DNA from: Bradyrhizobium sp. CCGUVB4N
Lineage (GTDB): Bacteria; Pseudomonadota; Alphaproteobacteria; Rhizobiales; Xanthobacteraceae
Assembly (NCBI RefSeq): GCF_024199945.1
Contig: NZ_JANADP010000001.1
Coordinates: forward strand, 7,750,001 to 7,814,000
Length of the DNA: 64,000 nucleotides
Reading direction: 5' to 3'
Shown: positions 51,817 through 60,548 of the stretch, piece after piece
Layout of the letters: each line of letters starts with the position of its first letter
Numbering within the stretch: position 1 is the first letter of the stretch
The notes under the pieces: generated by a model
Told to the model about the DNA's origin: nothing
Database searches by the model: none
What the model saw: only the letters and a program-made list of their open reading frames with translations
Program-made: the position numbers and the translations under genes

Positions 51817-51849
51817 AAAAAGGCCGTGCGGGATGCACGGCCTTTTTTT
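51817..51849. terminator. Terminator of the cold-shock gene
   Basis: The stem AGGCCGTGC/GCACGGCC with loop GGGAT is preceded by A5 and followed by T7. It is bidirectional in composition and also lies 34 bases beyond the convergent TadG-like gene. Confidence 0.92.
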
Positions 51850-51882
51850 ATGCGATATCGACGAACCTGGCCGCTGTGCGGC

Positions 51883-52506
51883 TCAGCACGTCGTCGGAAC
51901 GCCACCATAGTATACGCAGGTGACCTGCCGCGGACGCGTATAAGAGACATCGCTCAGCGTGACACCCGTCTTCAGGACGTATTTGACGGGAGCTGTGTAG
52001 ATGTAGCTCACCTGGCTGAAGATGAGATAGGTCGACGGAAGCAGCAGCGTCGACGGAATCATCGACGTGACCGTGGTGTTGGCCGCCAGTGTCGGCGGCG
52101 GAGCCGTCAGGCTGGCCTGCGTCGCACCGCTCGTAATGACGGCGGACTTGCTCCATTGAATCTTGGCGACGCTGTTTGCGTCGATGTAGATCTGGGCGAT
52201 CGTGCCGTTCACGAGCGTATTGTCGTACGGCGTGATGATCGACATGCTCGCCGTGAACGTGTTCTGGAGGTTGGCGTCGGTCAGCGTCCCTGAGGACTGC
52301 GACGTCAAATCGGACAGGGTTCGCGCGATCAGCGTCACCTTGCGGTCGACCGCCACCGCGGATGAGAGCTCGACGGTGCCGAAGAACATCACGAGCATCA
52401 CCGGCACGATCACCGCGAACTCGGTTGCCGCGAGGGCCTTGTTGTCCGCGCGGAATTTGCCTGCAGAGATACGGCCAGCTTGCAAGATTTTCAGGATCGC
52501 CTGCAT
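51883..52506 (-). CDS. TadG-like pilus assembly protein (TadE family)
   Basis: This protein of about 207 residues has a basic N-terminus, then a TadE-type pseudopilin-like segment ALAATEFAVIVPVMLVMFFG with the conserved glutamate, followed by an extracytoplasmic Ser/Thr-rich domain. The ending TCVYYGGVPTTC has two cysteines able to pair. Such minor pseudopilins assist Flp pilus assembly. ATG 52506 is chosen; ATG 52518 adds four residues. It lies 23 bases after the next TadE-like gene on the same strand. Confidence 0.82.
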   Translation of the reverse strand: MQAILKILQAGRISAGKFRADNKALAATEFAVIVPVMLVMFFGTVELSSAVAVDRKVTLIARTLSDLTSQSSGTLTDANLQNTFTASMSIITPYDNTLVNGTIAQIYIDANSVAKIQWSKSAVITSGATQASLTAPPPTLAANTTVTSMIPSTLLLPSTYLIFSQVSYIYTAPVKYVLKTGVTLSDVSYTRPRQVTCVYYGGVPTTC

Positions 52507-52529
52507 GGTTCTGCTCAAATCCGATGGTC

Positions 52530-53108
52530 CTAGTAGGGCTCGTTCTGGAATGCGGCCGTCGCGACGAGAAGCCGTGTATTGTTGGTGGTGCTACAGGCCA
52601 GATTGTAGCCGAGCCCGGTCACGAACAGCGGCCACTTGTAATAGAGCCGCACCACCACGACTTGCCCGGAGCTCCCGGGATTGTACCCCACCGTAGTGGG
52701 ATCGAAGTTACAGGCGGTGTAGTTGCCGAGAGTGACCGACGAGAAGTCCGAATAGCTCTGGACGTCGACGCTGAGGCTGTTGCAATCGAACAGCGCCGGG
52801 ATCTGCGCACAGACGTAGGTCTTGAACGTCGCCTGGGTGCACGGCGTGGCCACGGAGTTCACCGCACAACTCGTCACCGAACCAGACTGCGCCTGCCCGG
52901 TCAGAACGACGCGGGCGGAGCTCTGCGTGATGGTCTCGAGCACCTGGCTCGCGAAGAACATCAGCGCCGTCTCGATGATCGCGAACAACAGCCCGAAGAA
53001 GATTGGCGCAACCAGCGCGAACTCGACCGCTGCAGAGCCGCGGCGATTGCCGCGAAACCGGCGCAGCGCAGTCCGGAGCGTGAACCTCGAAGGTGCGGGC
53101 GATGGCAT
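52530..53108 (-). CDS. TadE-like minor pseudopilin
   Basis: This protein of about 192 residues has the sequence GNRRGSAAVEFALVAPIFFG near residue 20, the TadE hallmark: a prepilin-like cleavage region, conserved Glu and one membrane helix. The exported part contains six cysteines (SCAVNSVATPC, YVCAQIPALFDC, TACNFD, NLACST), suggesting disulfides. ATG 53108 is chosen with GGGGAA upstream; the open frame begins earlier. It is first of a two-gene minus-strand unit serving the Tad locus. Confidence 0.82.
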   Translation of the reverse strand: MPSPAPSRFTLRTALRRFRGNRRGSAAVEFALVAPIFFGLLFAIIETALMFFASQVLETITQSSARVVLTGQAQSGSVTSCAVNSVATPCTQATFKTYVCAQIPALFDCNSLSVDVQSYSDFSSVTLGNYTACNFDPTTVGYNPGSSGQVVVVRLYYKWPLFVTGLGYNLACSTTNNTRLLVATAAFQNEPY

Positions 53109-53322
53109 CGCGTGAAATTCCCCAGCGGCAGCGATCTCTGCCCCGATCAGTACCAAGAACTGATTGTTTAAGTGTTTCAGACAATCCGTACCGGCCGGAC
53201 CGAGTCGTTAAGATCGGGTTAACCACGCCGGCCCGCGGACGCGGGAGAACAGAAAGCCTGCCGCACACGACGCCTCGCGCGGGACCGGGTGGTCCCGCCG
53301 GTGGGCCTCTCGGCCGATCCTG

Positions 53323-53820
53323 CTAGTTCGTCTTGGCAGCCGCGGCGCCGTTGCCGCTGGCACTGTTGCTCAGCGTTCCGGCCTGATTCATCGTGGTGCT
53401 GAAGAAATTGTCGCTGTCGCCGAGCGTGACGCGGCGCTGGCAGATCGGCAGGCAGCTATAGGACTCCCGTTCGATCCCGCGATAGACGGTGACGAGACGA
53501 TCGCTTGGGCCTTCGACCTGGATCTGCCGGTCAACCAGGATCTCGCCGCCGCGGTCGAGCGCGATGAAGTTGGTGGCGCCGTATCCCTTGCCGGTCACGA
53601 CGATCATCCCGCCGGGCTGCAGCGTCACGTCGGCGATCAGGGGATTCCCGACCACGATCGTTGCCACCTTGCCGGGCAGGCGCACCAGCTTGGCCTGGTC
53701 GACATTGACCGCGATGGTATCGGCGGTGGGCTCGGCAAGGCCAATGGCCGGCGAAGCCAGCACGGCAGCCGCAGCCAGGAGACAGATGCGCGCGTGGCGG
53801 CGCAGAAACTCTTTACGCAT
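53323..53820 (-). CDS. Pilus assembly N-terminal (CpaC-N/RcpA-like) domain protein
   Basis: This exported protein of about 165 residues has a signal peptide (MRKEFLRRHARICLLAAAAV, cut near GLAEP). It then has the domain found at the N-terminus of CpaC/RcpA secretins: IAVNVDQAKLVRLPGKVATI, VGNPLIADVTLQPGG, TGKGYGATNFIALD. There is no secretin channel domain. The C-terminus is Asn/Ser/Ala-rich. It may act as a periplasmic partner of CpaC. A 214-base gap separates it from the TadE-like gene. Confidence 0.82.
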   Translation of the reverse strand: MRKEFLRRHARICLLAAAAVLASPAIGLAEPTADTIAVNVDQAKLVRLPGKVATIVVGNPLIADVTLQPGGMIVVTGKGYGATNFIALDRGGEILVDRQIQVEGPSDRLVTVYRGIERESYSCLPICQRRVTLGDSDNFFSTTMNQAGTLSNSASGNGAAAAKTN

Positions 53821-53979
53821 ACTCTTACCCCGGGACGTCACAAACCGGCAGAATCGATCAGCAAGCGGAGCCGGCGCCCGACCCGGTTAACCTGCCTGTA
53901 ATTCGTGAACGTTCCGCAAACTCGGCAAGTATTGTTTGAACGGACCGGCGTTTTTGTCGCCCCGGCGCCGGACGCACTC

Positions 53980-54810
53980 CTACTGGCGGAACGGGTAAGC
54001 GAGCTGGCCGCCGATCTCCTTCGGCATCGTCGCTTCATCCTTGCCGTAATCCTGCGGCAGCTCGCCCTTCGGCATGCGGAAGGTCCCGAACAGCACATCC
54101 CAGATCGGGAAGGTGCCGGCAAAATTGGTGTCGCCGCCCTCCTCGAGCGAGGTGTGGTGCCAACGGTGGAACACCGGCGTCGCCAGCACGTATCTGAAGG
54201 GGCCGAAGGTCCAGTTCAGATTGGCGTGCACGAAGGCCGAATGGAAGGTCGTGAACGGGCCGACCCAGATCATCACGTTCGGCGAAATACCGGCCATCAG
54301 CAGCACGACGTCGACGCCGATGGTGCCGAGCATCAGATTGACCGGGTGGAAGCGGGCCGCCGAGATCCAGCTGATCTCCTCGGAGGAGTGATGGATCGCA
54401 TGATATTTCCAGAACCCGCCGCCGTGAAACAGCCGGTGCAGCCAGTACAGCATGAAGTCGGCCAGGACCAGGAACAGCACGCCCTGCACCCAGAGCGGCA
54501 GCTGCGCCAGCGGGCCGTGGCCGTTGTCATAGAAGGCGATCAGCTCGTCGGCGTCGTGGATGTTGAAGACGACACCAGCGGTAACGATCAGGAGCCCGAT
54601 CCGCATGGTGCGGGCGAATACCGGAACGAAGAACCAGTAGCAGATGTCGGTCACGATCTCGCGCTTGCGCCACCACACCGGACCGGCATTGCACGCCCAG
54701 AAATGCTCGAGCACGGTGAAGACCACCGCGAGCATGAAGGTGACCGGGATCACCTTCTCGATGGTCTCGCCGAGCATCAAGGCGACTTGCATGGGTAGGC
54801 TCGACATCAT
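53980..54810 (-). CDS. Sterol desaturase/fatty acid hydroxylase family protein
   Basis: This 276-residue membrane di-iron oxygenase candidate has histidine clusters in LHRLFHGGGFWKYHAIHHSS and FHRWHHTSLEEGGDTNF, which supply the HxxxH, HxxHH and HxxHH ligands. About four helices are visible. Substrate cannot be predicted; hopanoid or fatty-acid hydroxylation are options in this group of bacteria. It has no pilus motif and interrupts the Tad locus between the minus-strand pilus genes and flp. An alternative ATG lies at 54807. Confidence 0.85.
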   Translation of the reverse strand: MMSSLPMQVALMLGETIEKVIPVTFMLAVVFTVLEHFWACNAGPVWWRKREIVTDICYWFFVPVFARTMRIGLLIVTAGVVFNIHDADELIAFYDNGHGPLAQLPLWVQGVLFLVLADFMLYWLHRLFHGGGFWKYHAIHHSSEEISWISAARFHPVNLMLGTIGVDVVLLMAGISPNVMIWVGPFTTFHSAFVHANLNWTFGPFRYVLATPVFHRWHHTSLEEGGDTNFAGTFPIWDVLFGTFRMPKGELPQDYGKDEATMPKEIGGQLAYPFRQ

Positions 54811-55067
54811 CGCTTCTGTTCCAGTCTGCTTGATCTCCCCTTAGGCCTACTCCGCGAAATTTAAAGGAGGATGAAGTTGACGGCGCGTTCGGGGCTGGAA
54901 CGAATTTAGACGGCCGCCTTAAGGCGATGTTCACTCTGGCCAAAAGCATCGCGTGAGATGCGTGTTTGACCGAACGAATTAACTCTACCGAAAGAGCTCG
55001 GCTCACATGCTCGTCGCGTCAAGACAGCGCCGATCGAGGCGACCTCACCCAGATGGAGTTTAGTTTC

Positions 55068-55232
55068 ATGAAGAACCTGATTGCGCGTTTCGCGAAGGAT
55101 GAATCCGGCGCCACCGCCATCGAATACGGTCTGATCGCCGCCGGCATCGCGCTGGCCATCATCACCGTCGTCAACAACCTCGGCACCACGCTGAACGCCA
55201 AGTTCGGCTCGATCAGCTCCTCGCTGAAGTAA
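55068..55232 (+). CDS. Flp family type IVb pilin
   Basis: This 54-residue pilin precursor has a leader MKNLIARFAKDESG cut before ATAIEYGLIAAGIALA, the Flp motif with the conserved Glu-Tyr. The mature subunit is about 40 residues, ending FGSISSSLK. ATG 55068 is chosen because GGAG lies 9 bases upstream; upstream in-frame ATGs are artefacts. The CpaA peptidase downstream would process it. It has its own terminator, allowing much higher expression than the assembly genes. Confidence 0.93.
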   Translation: MKNLIARFAKDESGATAIEYGLIAAGIALAIITVVNNLGTTLNAKFGSISSSLK

Positions 55233-55252
55233 GCCGACCGGCAGACGATCGC

Positions 55253-55285
55253 AAAAGCCCCGGACCTCCGGGGCCTTTGTTTTTT
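55253..55285 (+). terminator. Terminator of flp pilin gene
   Basis: The stem GCCCCGGA/TCCGGGGC (55257-55274) is followed by a T-rich run CTTTGTTTTTT. It lies 20 bases after the pilin stop. Confidence 0.88.
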
Positions 55286-55292
55286 GCGGACA

Positions 55293-55451
55293 GTGCGAGT
55301 TCCAGTGGCGTTGCGTAAGCACAGAACGGATGCCGCGATTGCGGCGAACGAGGCGGACACGGCGCGAGGCGACGCCTCGGCCTATTGGATCTGCCTTGCG
55401 TTGCTGCTCGCCATGGTCACCCTCGCGATGCGCATCGCCAGCATGTGGTGA
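55293..55451 (+). CDS. Hypothetical small single-pass membrane protein
   Basis: GTG 55293 opens a 52-residue frame with a polar, Ala-rich N-terminus and a C-terminal hydrophobic helix YWICLALLLAMVTLAMRIAS. It lies between the flp terminator and cpaA. No family is recognised. Position and a clean membrane helix support it, but the lack of a clear ribosome-binding site keeps the call tentative. Confidence 0.4.
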   Translation: MRVPVALRKHRTDAAIAANEADTARGDASAYWICLALLLAMVTLAMRIASMW

Positions 55452-55576
55452 ACCTTCCGGCGCCGGATGACCGGCCCCGAGGCCGCTGCGGTCGTTGTCG
55501 GTTTGTTTAGCACTGCCCCCTAGCATGCGCCGACGCCCCGATCCGGGCGACAGACCCAGGCCTCAAGACGCAGCCC

Positions 55577-56101
55577 ATGATCCTCGACCTCGCGCGCCTT
55601 CTGCTGTTCCCGGCCCTGATGGCGTTCGCAGCCGCCAGCGATCTCTTCACCATGACGATCTCGAACCGCGTCTCGCTGGCGCTGGTGGCAGGTTTCTTCG
55701 TGCTCGCCTTTGCCGGTGGCATGGCACCTTACGAGATGCTCAGCCATGTCGGCGCCGGCGCGCTGCTCCTCGTCGTGGCTTTCACTTGCTTTGCGATGGG
55801 CTGGATGGGCGGCGGCGACGCCAAGGTCGCAGCTTCCGTCGCGCTCTGGTTCGGCTTCGGCCCCTTGATGGACTTCCTGCTCTACGCTTCGCTGTTCGGC
55901 GGTGCGCTGACCCTGCTTCTGCTCCAGTTCCGGCAATGGCCGTTGCCTTACGGGCTTGCCGGTCAGGCCTGGCTCGCGCGACTCCACGACAAGCAGACCG
56001 GTATTCCCTACGGCATCGCGCTCGCACTCGGCGCACTGATGGTCTACCCCGAGACCGAATGGGTGAAAGCGATCGACCTCGCTCACCTCGCACTGCGCTG
56101 A
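55577..56101 (+). CDS. cpaA: Prepilin peptidase CpaA/TadV (A24 family)
   Basis: This 174-residue inner-membrane aspartyl protease matures Flp prepilin. The catalytic aspartates are D22 (ASDLFTMTISN) and D81 (MGGGDAKV), matching the A24 pair with the GxGD-like second site. Five to six helices span the protein, and no methyltransferase domain is present, as in TadV. A 127-base gap to cpaB suggests a promoter for the following genes. Confidence 0.92.
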   Translation: MILDLARLLLFPALMAFAAASDLFTMTISNRVSLALVAGFFVLAFAGGMAPYEMLSHVGAGALLLVVAFTCFAMGWMGGGDAKVAASVALWFGFGPLMDFLLYASLFGGALTLLLLQFRQWPLPYGLAGQAWLARLHDKQTGIPYGIALALGALMVYPETEWVKAIDLAHLALR

Positions 56102-56228
56102 AGGTTCCGGATAAACCCGGCGTTAAGGCGATTTAGATACGCCTCATTAACCATGCTTTGACGAATAGCTGGTCAACTGCCGAATACGGCGGCGGCAGCG
56201 TCGCGGCGTTCTGTGGAAAGTGAAGCGT

Positions 56229-57026
56229 ATGAATAGGGCACGCATAGTCGTCCTGACGGTCGCCATCTGCGCCGGCGGCGTCGCCGCGTATCTGGCGAGC
56301 GGCTCGGACTCTGCGCCGCCTCCAGCGGCTCCGGTCGCGCAGCTTCCCACCACCGACGTGCTCGTCGCCAAGAACGACATCGGCCTCGGCCAGACCGTGA
56401 AGGCGGAAGACGTGCAGTGGCAGACCTGGCCCACCGCGACCGCCAGCGCCACCTTCATCCGCCGCACCGAACGCCCCGATGGCGCGACCCAGGTCGTCGG
56501 CTCGATCGCGCGCGCTCCCTTCATCCAGGGTGAGCCGATCCGCGACCAGAAGCTGGTCAAGGCCGATGGGTCCGGCTTCATGGCTGCGATCCTCCCGACC
56601 GGCATGCGCGCCATCTCCACCGAAATCTCGCCGGAGACCGGCGCGGGCGGCTTCATCCTGCCGAACGATCGCGTCGATGTGCTGCTGACGCGCCGCCTCA
56701 AGAACCCGGACCAGAGCGCCGGCGCGCAGGACGTCATCACGTCCGAGGTCATTCTGGTCAATGTCCGCGTGCTCGCCATCGACCAGGCGCCGAAGGAGAA
56801 AGACGGCCAGAACGCGGTGATCGGCAAGACCGTGACGCTGGAGCTCAATTCCGCACAAACCCAGCTGCTGTCCTCGTCCCGACAGGCCGGAACGCTGTCG
56901 CTGGCGCTGCGCAGCATTGCCGACGTCAAGACGAGCGAGATCACGCTCGATGATTCCGCCCAGAAGCGCGATGGCGTTTCGATCATTCGTTACGGCATTC
57001 CGACCCAGGCGACGAAGGCACGATGA
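56229..57026 (+). CDS. cpaB: Flp pilus assembly protein CpaB
   Basis: This protein of about 265 residues has a single N-terminal membrane anchor (RIVVLTVAICAGGVAAYL). It then has a SAF/RcpC-type domain: DVLVAKNDIGLGQTVKAEDV, FIQGEPIRDQKL, GMRAISTEISPETGAGGFILPNDRVDVLL. It helps the secretin and may contact the cell wall. ATG 56229 follows GGAAAG with good spacing; GTG 56220 is less likely. Its stop overlaps the cpaC ATG by four bases. Confidence 0.92.
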   Translation: MNRARIVVLTVAICAGGVAAYLASGSDSAPPPAAPVAQLPTTDVLVAKNDIGLGQTVKAEDVQWQTWPTATASATFIRRTERPDGATQVVGSIARAPFIQGEPIRDQKLVKADGSGFMAAILPTGMRAISTEISPETGAGGFILPNDRVDVLLTRRLKNPDQSAGAQDVITSEVILVNVRVLAIDQAPKEKDGQNAVIGKTVTLELNSAQTQLLSSSRQAGTLSLALRSIADVKTSEITLDDSAQKRDGVSIIRYGIPTQATKAR

Positions 57027-58513
57027 GGACAGTCGATATGAAATGCAGGGCAGATCTGGCGACGATGCGGACTTCGATGGTTCGCGCCCTGTCGTTCTCG
57101 GCCGCTCTCGCGCTGACGCTCAACCCCGCGCTGACGCCCGTGATCGCCGCGGACTACCGTCCCGCGGCGCCGGTTGCAGCCGACGGCCAGATGAACGCGC
57201 GCTTCCTCTCGCTCGGCATCGGCAAGTCGATCGTGATCGACCTGCCGCGCGACATCAAGGATGTGCTGGTTGCCGATCCCAAGATCGCCAACGCGGTGGT
57301 CCGCTCGTCGCAGCGCGCCTACATCATCGGCGCTTCGATCGGCCAGACCAACATCGTGTTCTTCGATTCCGCCGGCCAGCAGATTGCGGCCTATGACATC
57401 GCGGTCAAGCGCGACCTCAACGGCGTTCGTGCAGCGCTGAAGCAGATCCTGCCCAATTCCGACATCCAGATCGACGGTCTCGGCGACGGCGTCATCCTGA
57501 CCGGGAGCGCGGCCAACCCGCTCGAAGCGCAGCAGGCCAACGACCTCGCGGTACGCCTTGCCGGCGGCCCCGAAAAGGTGGTGAATTCGATCGTGGTCCG
57601 CGGCCGCGACCAGGTCATGTTGAAGGTGACTGTCGCGGAAGTCGCGCGCACCGTCATCAAGCAGCTTGGCATCGATCTCACCGCGAACCTGAACTACGGC
57701 ACCTCGGTGGTGACCTTTTCCAACTCCAACCCGTTCACGGCGCTTGGCAAGAATCTCGTCGACGGCAACGCTCTGACCACCAAGTTCGGCGCAGCGCCGT
57801 CGGTGCAGGCCACCCTGCGCGCGATGGAAACCGCAGGCGTGATCCGGACACTGGCCGAACCGAACCTGACCGCGATCTCCGGCGAGTCCGCGACCTTCAT
57901 CGCCGGCGGTGAATTCCCAGTGCCGGCAGGCTACGCCTGCGATCCCACCACGCATGTCTGTACCACCCAGATCAGCTTCAAGAAGTTCGGCATCTCGCTC
58001 AACTTCACCCCCGTGGTGCTGACCGAGGGCAAGATCAGCCTGCACGTGATGACCGAAGTCTCGGAACTGTCGAACGAAAACGCGATCACGCTGTCGCAGG
58101 CCGTGACCTCGACCTCCGTCAACTCGCTGACGGTGCCGTCGATCAAGACCCGCCGCGCCGAAACCTCGCTGGAAATTCCCTCCGGCGGCGCGATGGCGAT
58201 GGCCGGCCTGATCCAGCAGCAGACCAAGCAGGCGATCAGCGGATTGCCGGGGCTCATGCAGCTCCCGATCCTCGGCACGCTGTTCCGCAGCCGCGACTTC
58301 GTCAACAACACGACCGAGCTGGTCGTGATCGTGACGCCCTATGTCGTTCGCGCAGCCGCACCGAAGGACCTGTCGCGGCCGGATGACGGCTTCGCGGCGC
58401 CGGCGGATCCGCAGGCCGAACTGATCGGCAACATCAATCGCATCTATGGCGTGCCCGGCCGGAACGAACCGGCAAAGAACTATCGCGGCACCTACGGCTT
58501 CATCACGGACTGA
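57023..58513 (+). CDS. cpaC: Flp pilus outer-membrane secretin CpaC
   Basis: This 496-residue secretin has a signal peptide ending VIAAD, an N-terminal domain (GKSIVIDLPRDIKDVLVADP), a BON-like region, and a secretin core (VQATLRAMETAGVIRTLAEPNLTAISGESATF, VPSIKTRRAETSLEIPSGG, LPGLMQLPILGTLFRS). It forms the outer-membrane pore for the Flp pilus. The upstream minus-strand protein at 53323-53820 resembles only its N-terminal domain. An alternative start is the ATG at 57038. Confidence 0.94.
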   Translation: MRTVDMKCRADLATMRTSMVRALSFSAALALTLNPALTPVIAADYRPAAPVAADGQMNARFLSLGIGKSIVIDLPRDIKDVLVADPKIANAVVRSSQRAYIIGASIGQTNIVFFDSAGQQIAAYDIAVKRDLNGVRAALKQILPNSDIQIDGLGDGVILTGSAANPLEAQQANDLAVRLAGGPEKVVNSIVVRGRDQVMLKVTVAEVARTVIKQLGIDLTANLNYGTSVVTFSNSNPFTALGKNLVDGNALTTKFGAAPSVQATLRAMETAGVIRTLAEPNLTAISGESATFIAGGEFPVPAGYACDPTTHVCTTQISFKKFGISLNFTPVVLTEGKISLHVMTEVSELSNENAITLSQAVTSTSVNSLTVPSIKTRRAETSLEIPSGGAMAMAGLIQQQTKQAISGLPGLMQLPILGTLFRSRDFVNNTTELVVIVTPYVVRAAAPKDLSRPDDGFAAPADPQAELIGNINRIYGVPGRNEPAKNYRGTYGFITD

Positions 58514-58533
58514 TGGCGGAACGGGGACATAGG

Positions 58534-59265
58534 ATGATCACAACACGACCCCAGACCCGCTACCGCGCCGCCGGCCTCGGCGCCGCGCTCGTCGGTATCG
58601 CGCTCGCGCTCGGCGGCTGCCAGCACGACGAGGCCACCGCTTCGATCCCCGATGATTACAAGCAGCGTCATCCGATCGCGATCGAGGAACAGAACCGTTC
58701 GATCGTCGTGTTCGTCGGTCATGCCCGGGGCGGCCTGACCGCAGCCCAGCGCGCCGACGTGATGGGCCTGGCCTCGACCTGGATGCATGAGGGCACCGGC
58801 GCCATCCACATCGACGTACCGTCCGGAACGCCGAATGCGCGTCCAGTGGCGGAATCGATGCGGGAGATTCAGGCGATGCTGGCGGCGGCGGGCGTTCCCC
58901 CGCGCGGCATCATCGCACGTCCCTACCAGCCGGAAGACAAGCGCTTCCTGCCGCCGATCCGGCTCACCTATTCCAAGATCGCCGCGGTTGCGGGCCCCTG
59001 CGGCCTGTGGCCGGAGGATCTCGGCCCCTCGATGAAGAACAAGAGCTGGTTCGAGAACAAGGACTACTACAATTACGGCTGCGCCTATCAGCGCAACATC
59101 GCGGCCATGGTCGACAATCCGTCCGACCTCGAGCAGCCGCGGTCTGAAACTCCGGCCTACACGGTGCGCCGCACTGCCGCCTTCGAGAAGTACCGCAAGG
59201 GAACTCCAACGGCGGTGGCCTATCCCGAGGCCGACAAGGCCAAACTCAGCGACACCGGCAAATGA
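58534..59265 (+). CDS. cpaD: Flp pilus assembly lipoprotein CpaD
   Basis: This protein of about 243 residues begins with a signal and lipobox-like ALALGGC, then the CpaD domain: DDYKQRHPIAIEEQNRSIVV and CGLWPEDLGPS, with NYGCAYQRNIAAMVDNPSDL near the end. It is thought to pilot or stabilise the CpaC secretin. ATG 58534 is chosen because GGGGAC precedes it; ATG 58513 would overlap the cpaC stop. Its stop overlaps the cpaE start by four bases. Confidence 0.9.
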   Translation: MITTRPQTRYRAAGLGAALVGIALALGGCQHDEATASIPDDYKQRHPIAIEEQNRSIVVFVGHARGGLTAAQRADVMGLASTWMHEGTGAIHIDVPSGTPNARPVAESMREIQAMLAAAGVPPRGIIARPYQPEDKRFLPPIRLTYSKIAAVAGPCGLWPEDLGPSMKNKSWFENKDYYNYGCAYQRNIAAMVDNPSDLEQPRSETPAYTVRRTAAFEKYRKGTPTAVAYPEADKAKLSDTGK

Positions 59266-60527
59266 TCAGCTACGCGCGCCAGACTCAAGAAGAGCAGCCA
59301 GAGGCCCCTGCGCCGGTCGAGGAGCATATTGCACCCGCGCCGCGCGTCTCGGTTCAGGCCTTCTGCGAAACCGTGGAGACTGCGGCCGCCGTGCAATCGG
59401 CCGGCGAGGACCGCCGTCTCGGCAAGGCCCATCTGAAGATCCAGATGGGTGGCATGGCGGCTGCGATCGAAGCTTATCGGTCTGCGCCGACTCCCAACGT
59501 GATCGTGCTCGAGAGCGACGCCCGCACTGATTTGCTGGCCGGGCTCGACCAGCTCGCCACCGTCTGCGACGCCGGCACCCGCGTTGTCGTGATCGGCCGC
59601 ATCAACGACGTCATGCTCTATCGCGAGCTGGTGCGCCGTGGCGTCAGCGACTACGTGCTCGCGCCGGTTGGCGCGATCGACGTCGTCCGCTCGATCTGCA
59701 ACCTGTTCTCGGCGCCGGAAGCCAAGGCGGTGGGCCGCATCATTGCCGTGGTCGGCGCCAAGGGCGGCGTCGGCGCCTCCACCATCTCCCACAACGTCGC
59801 CTGGGCGATCGCGCGGGATCTCGCGATGGACGCCGTGGTCGCCGATCTGGACCTCGCCTTCGGCACCGCCGGGCTCGACTACAACCAGGACCCGCCGCAG
59901 GGCATCGCGGACGCCGTGTTCTCGCCCGATCGCGTCGATACCGCCTTCATCGACCGCCTGCTGTCGAAATGCACGGATCACCTCAGCCTGCTGGCGGCGC
60001 CTGCAACGCTCGACCGGGTCTATGATTTCGGCACCGACGCCTTCGACTCGGTGTTCGACACGCTGCGTTCGACCATGCCCTGCATCGTGCTCGACATCCC
60101 GCATCAATGGTCGGGCTGGACCAAGCGCGCCTTGATCGGCGCCGACGACATCCTGATCGTGGCGGCGCCGGACCTCGCTAACCTCCGCAACACCAAAAAC
60201 CTGTTCGATCTGCTGAAGGCCGCGCGTCCCAACGACCGCCCGCCGCTGTATTGCCTGAACCAGGTCGGCGTTCCCAAGCGGCCAGAGATCGCGGCGGCCG
60301 AATTCGCCAAGGCGATCGAGAGCCAGCCGGTCGTCTCGATCCCGTTCGAGCCTCAGATCTTCGGGGCGGCCGCCAACAACGGCCAGATGATCGCGGAGAT
60401 CTCCGCCAACCACAAGTCGATCGAGATGTTCCTCCAGATCGCCCAGCGCCTGACCGGCCGCAGCGAGACGAAGAAACAAAAGTCGTCCCTGCTTTCACCG
60501 CTGATTGAGAAGTTGCGGGGAAAATAG
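59262..60527 (+). CDS. cpaE: Pilus assembly ATPase CpaE
   Basis: This 421-residue protein has a receiver-like N-terminal domain (about 60-160, with VIVLESDARTDLLAGLDQLA) and a MinD/ParA-type ATPase (about 165-400). The deviant Walker A is VVGAKGGVGAST and the following motif DAVVADLDLAFGTAGLDYN. It positions the Tad machine at the cell pole in Caulobacter. Polar function here is inferred from that model. It is directly followed by cpaF, 21 bases away. Confidence 0.92.
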   Translation: MISYARQTQEEQPEAPAPVEEHIAPAPRVSVQAFCETVETAAAVQSAGEDRRLGKAHLKIQMGGMAAAIEAYRSAPTPNVIVLESDARTDLLAGLDQLATVCDAGTRVVVIGRINDVMLYRELVRRGVSDYVLAPVGAIDVVRSICNLFSAPEAKAVGRIIAVVGAKGGVGASTISHNVAWAIARDLAMDAVVADLDLAFGTAGLDYNQDPPQGIADAVFSPDRVDTAFIDRLLSKCTDHLSLLAAPATLDRVYDFGTDAFDSVFDTLRSTMPCIVLDIPHQWSGWTKRALIGADDILIVAAPDLANLRNTKNLFDLLKAARPNDRPPLYCLNQVGVPKRPEIAAAEFAKAIESQPVVSIPFEPQIFGAAANNGQMIAEISANHKSIEMFLQIAQRLTGRSETKKQKSSLLSPLIEKLRGK

Positions 60528-60548
60528 GCCGCCGCATGGAGTCGTTAA

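Noticed and set aside
52708..53268. 186-codon minus-strand frame overlapping the TadE-like gene
   Set aside because: It is an out-of-frame shadow. The TadE hallmark helix and cysteines are in the other frame.
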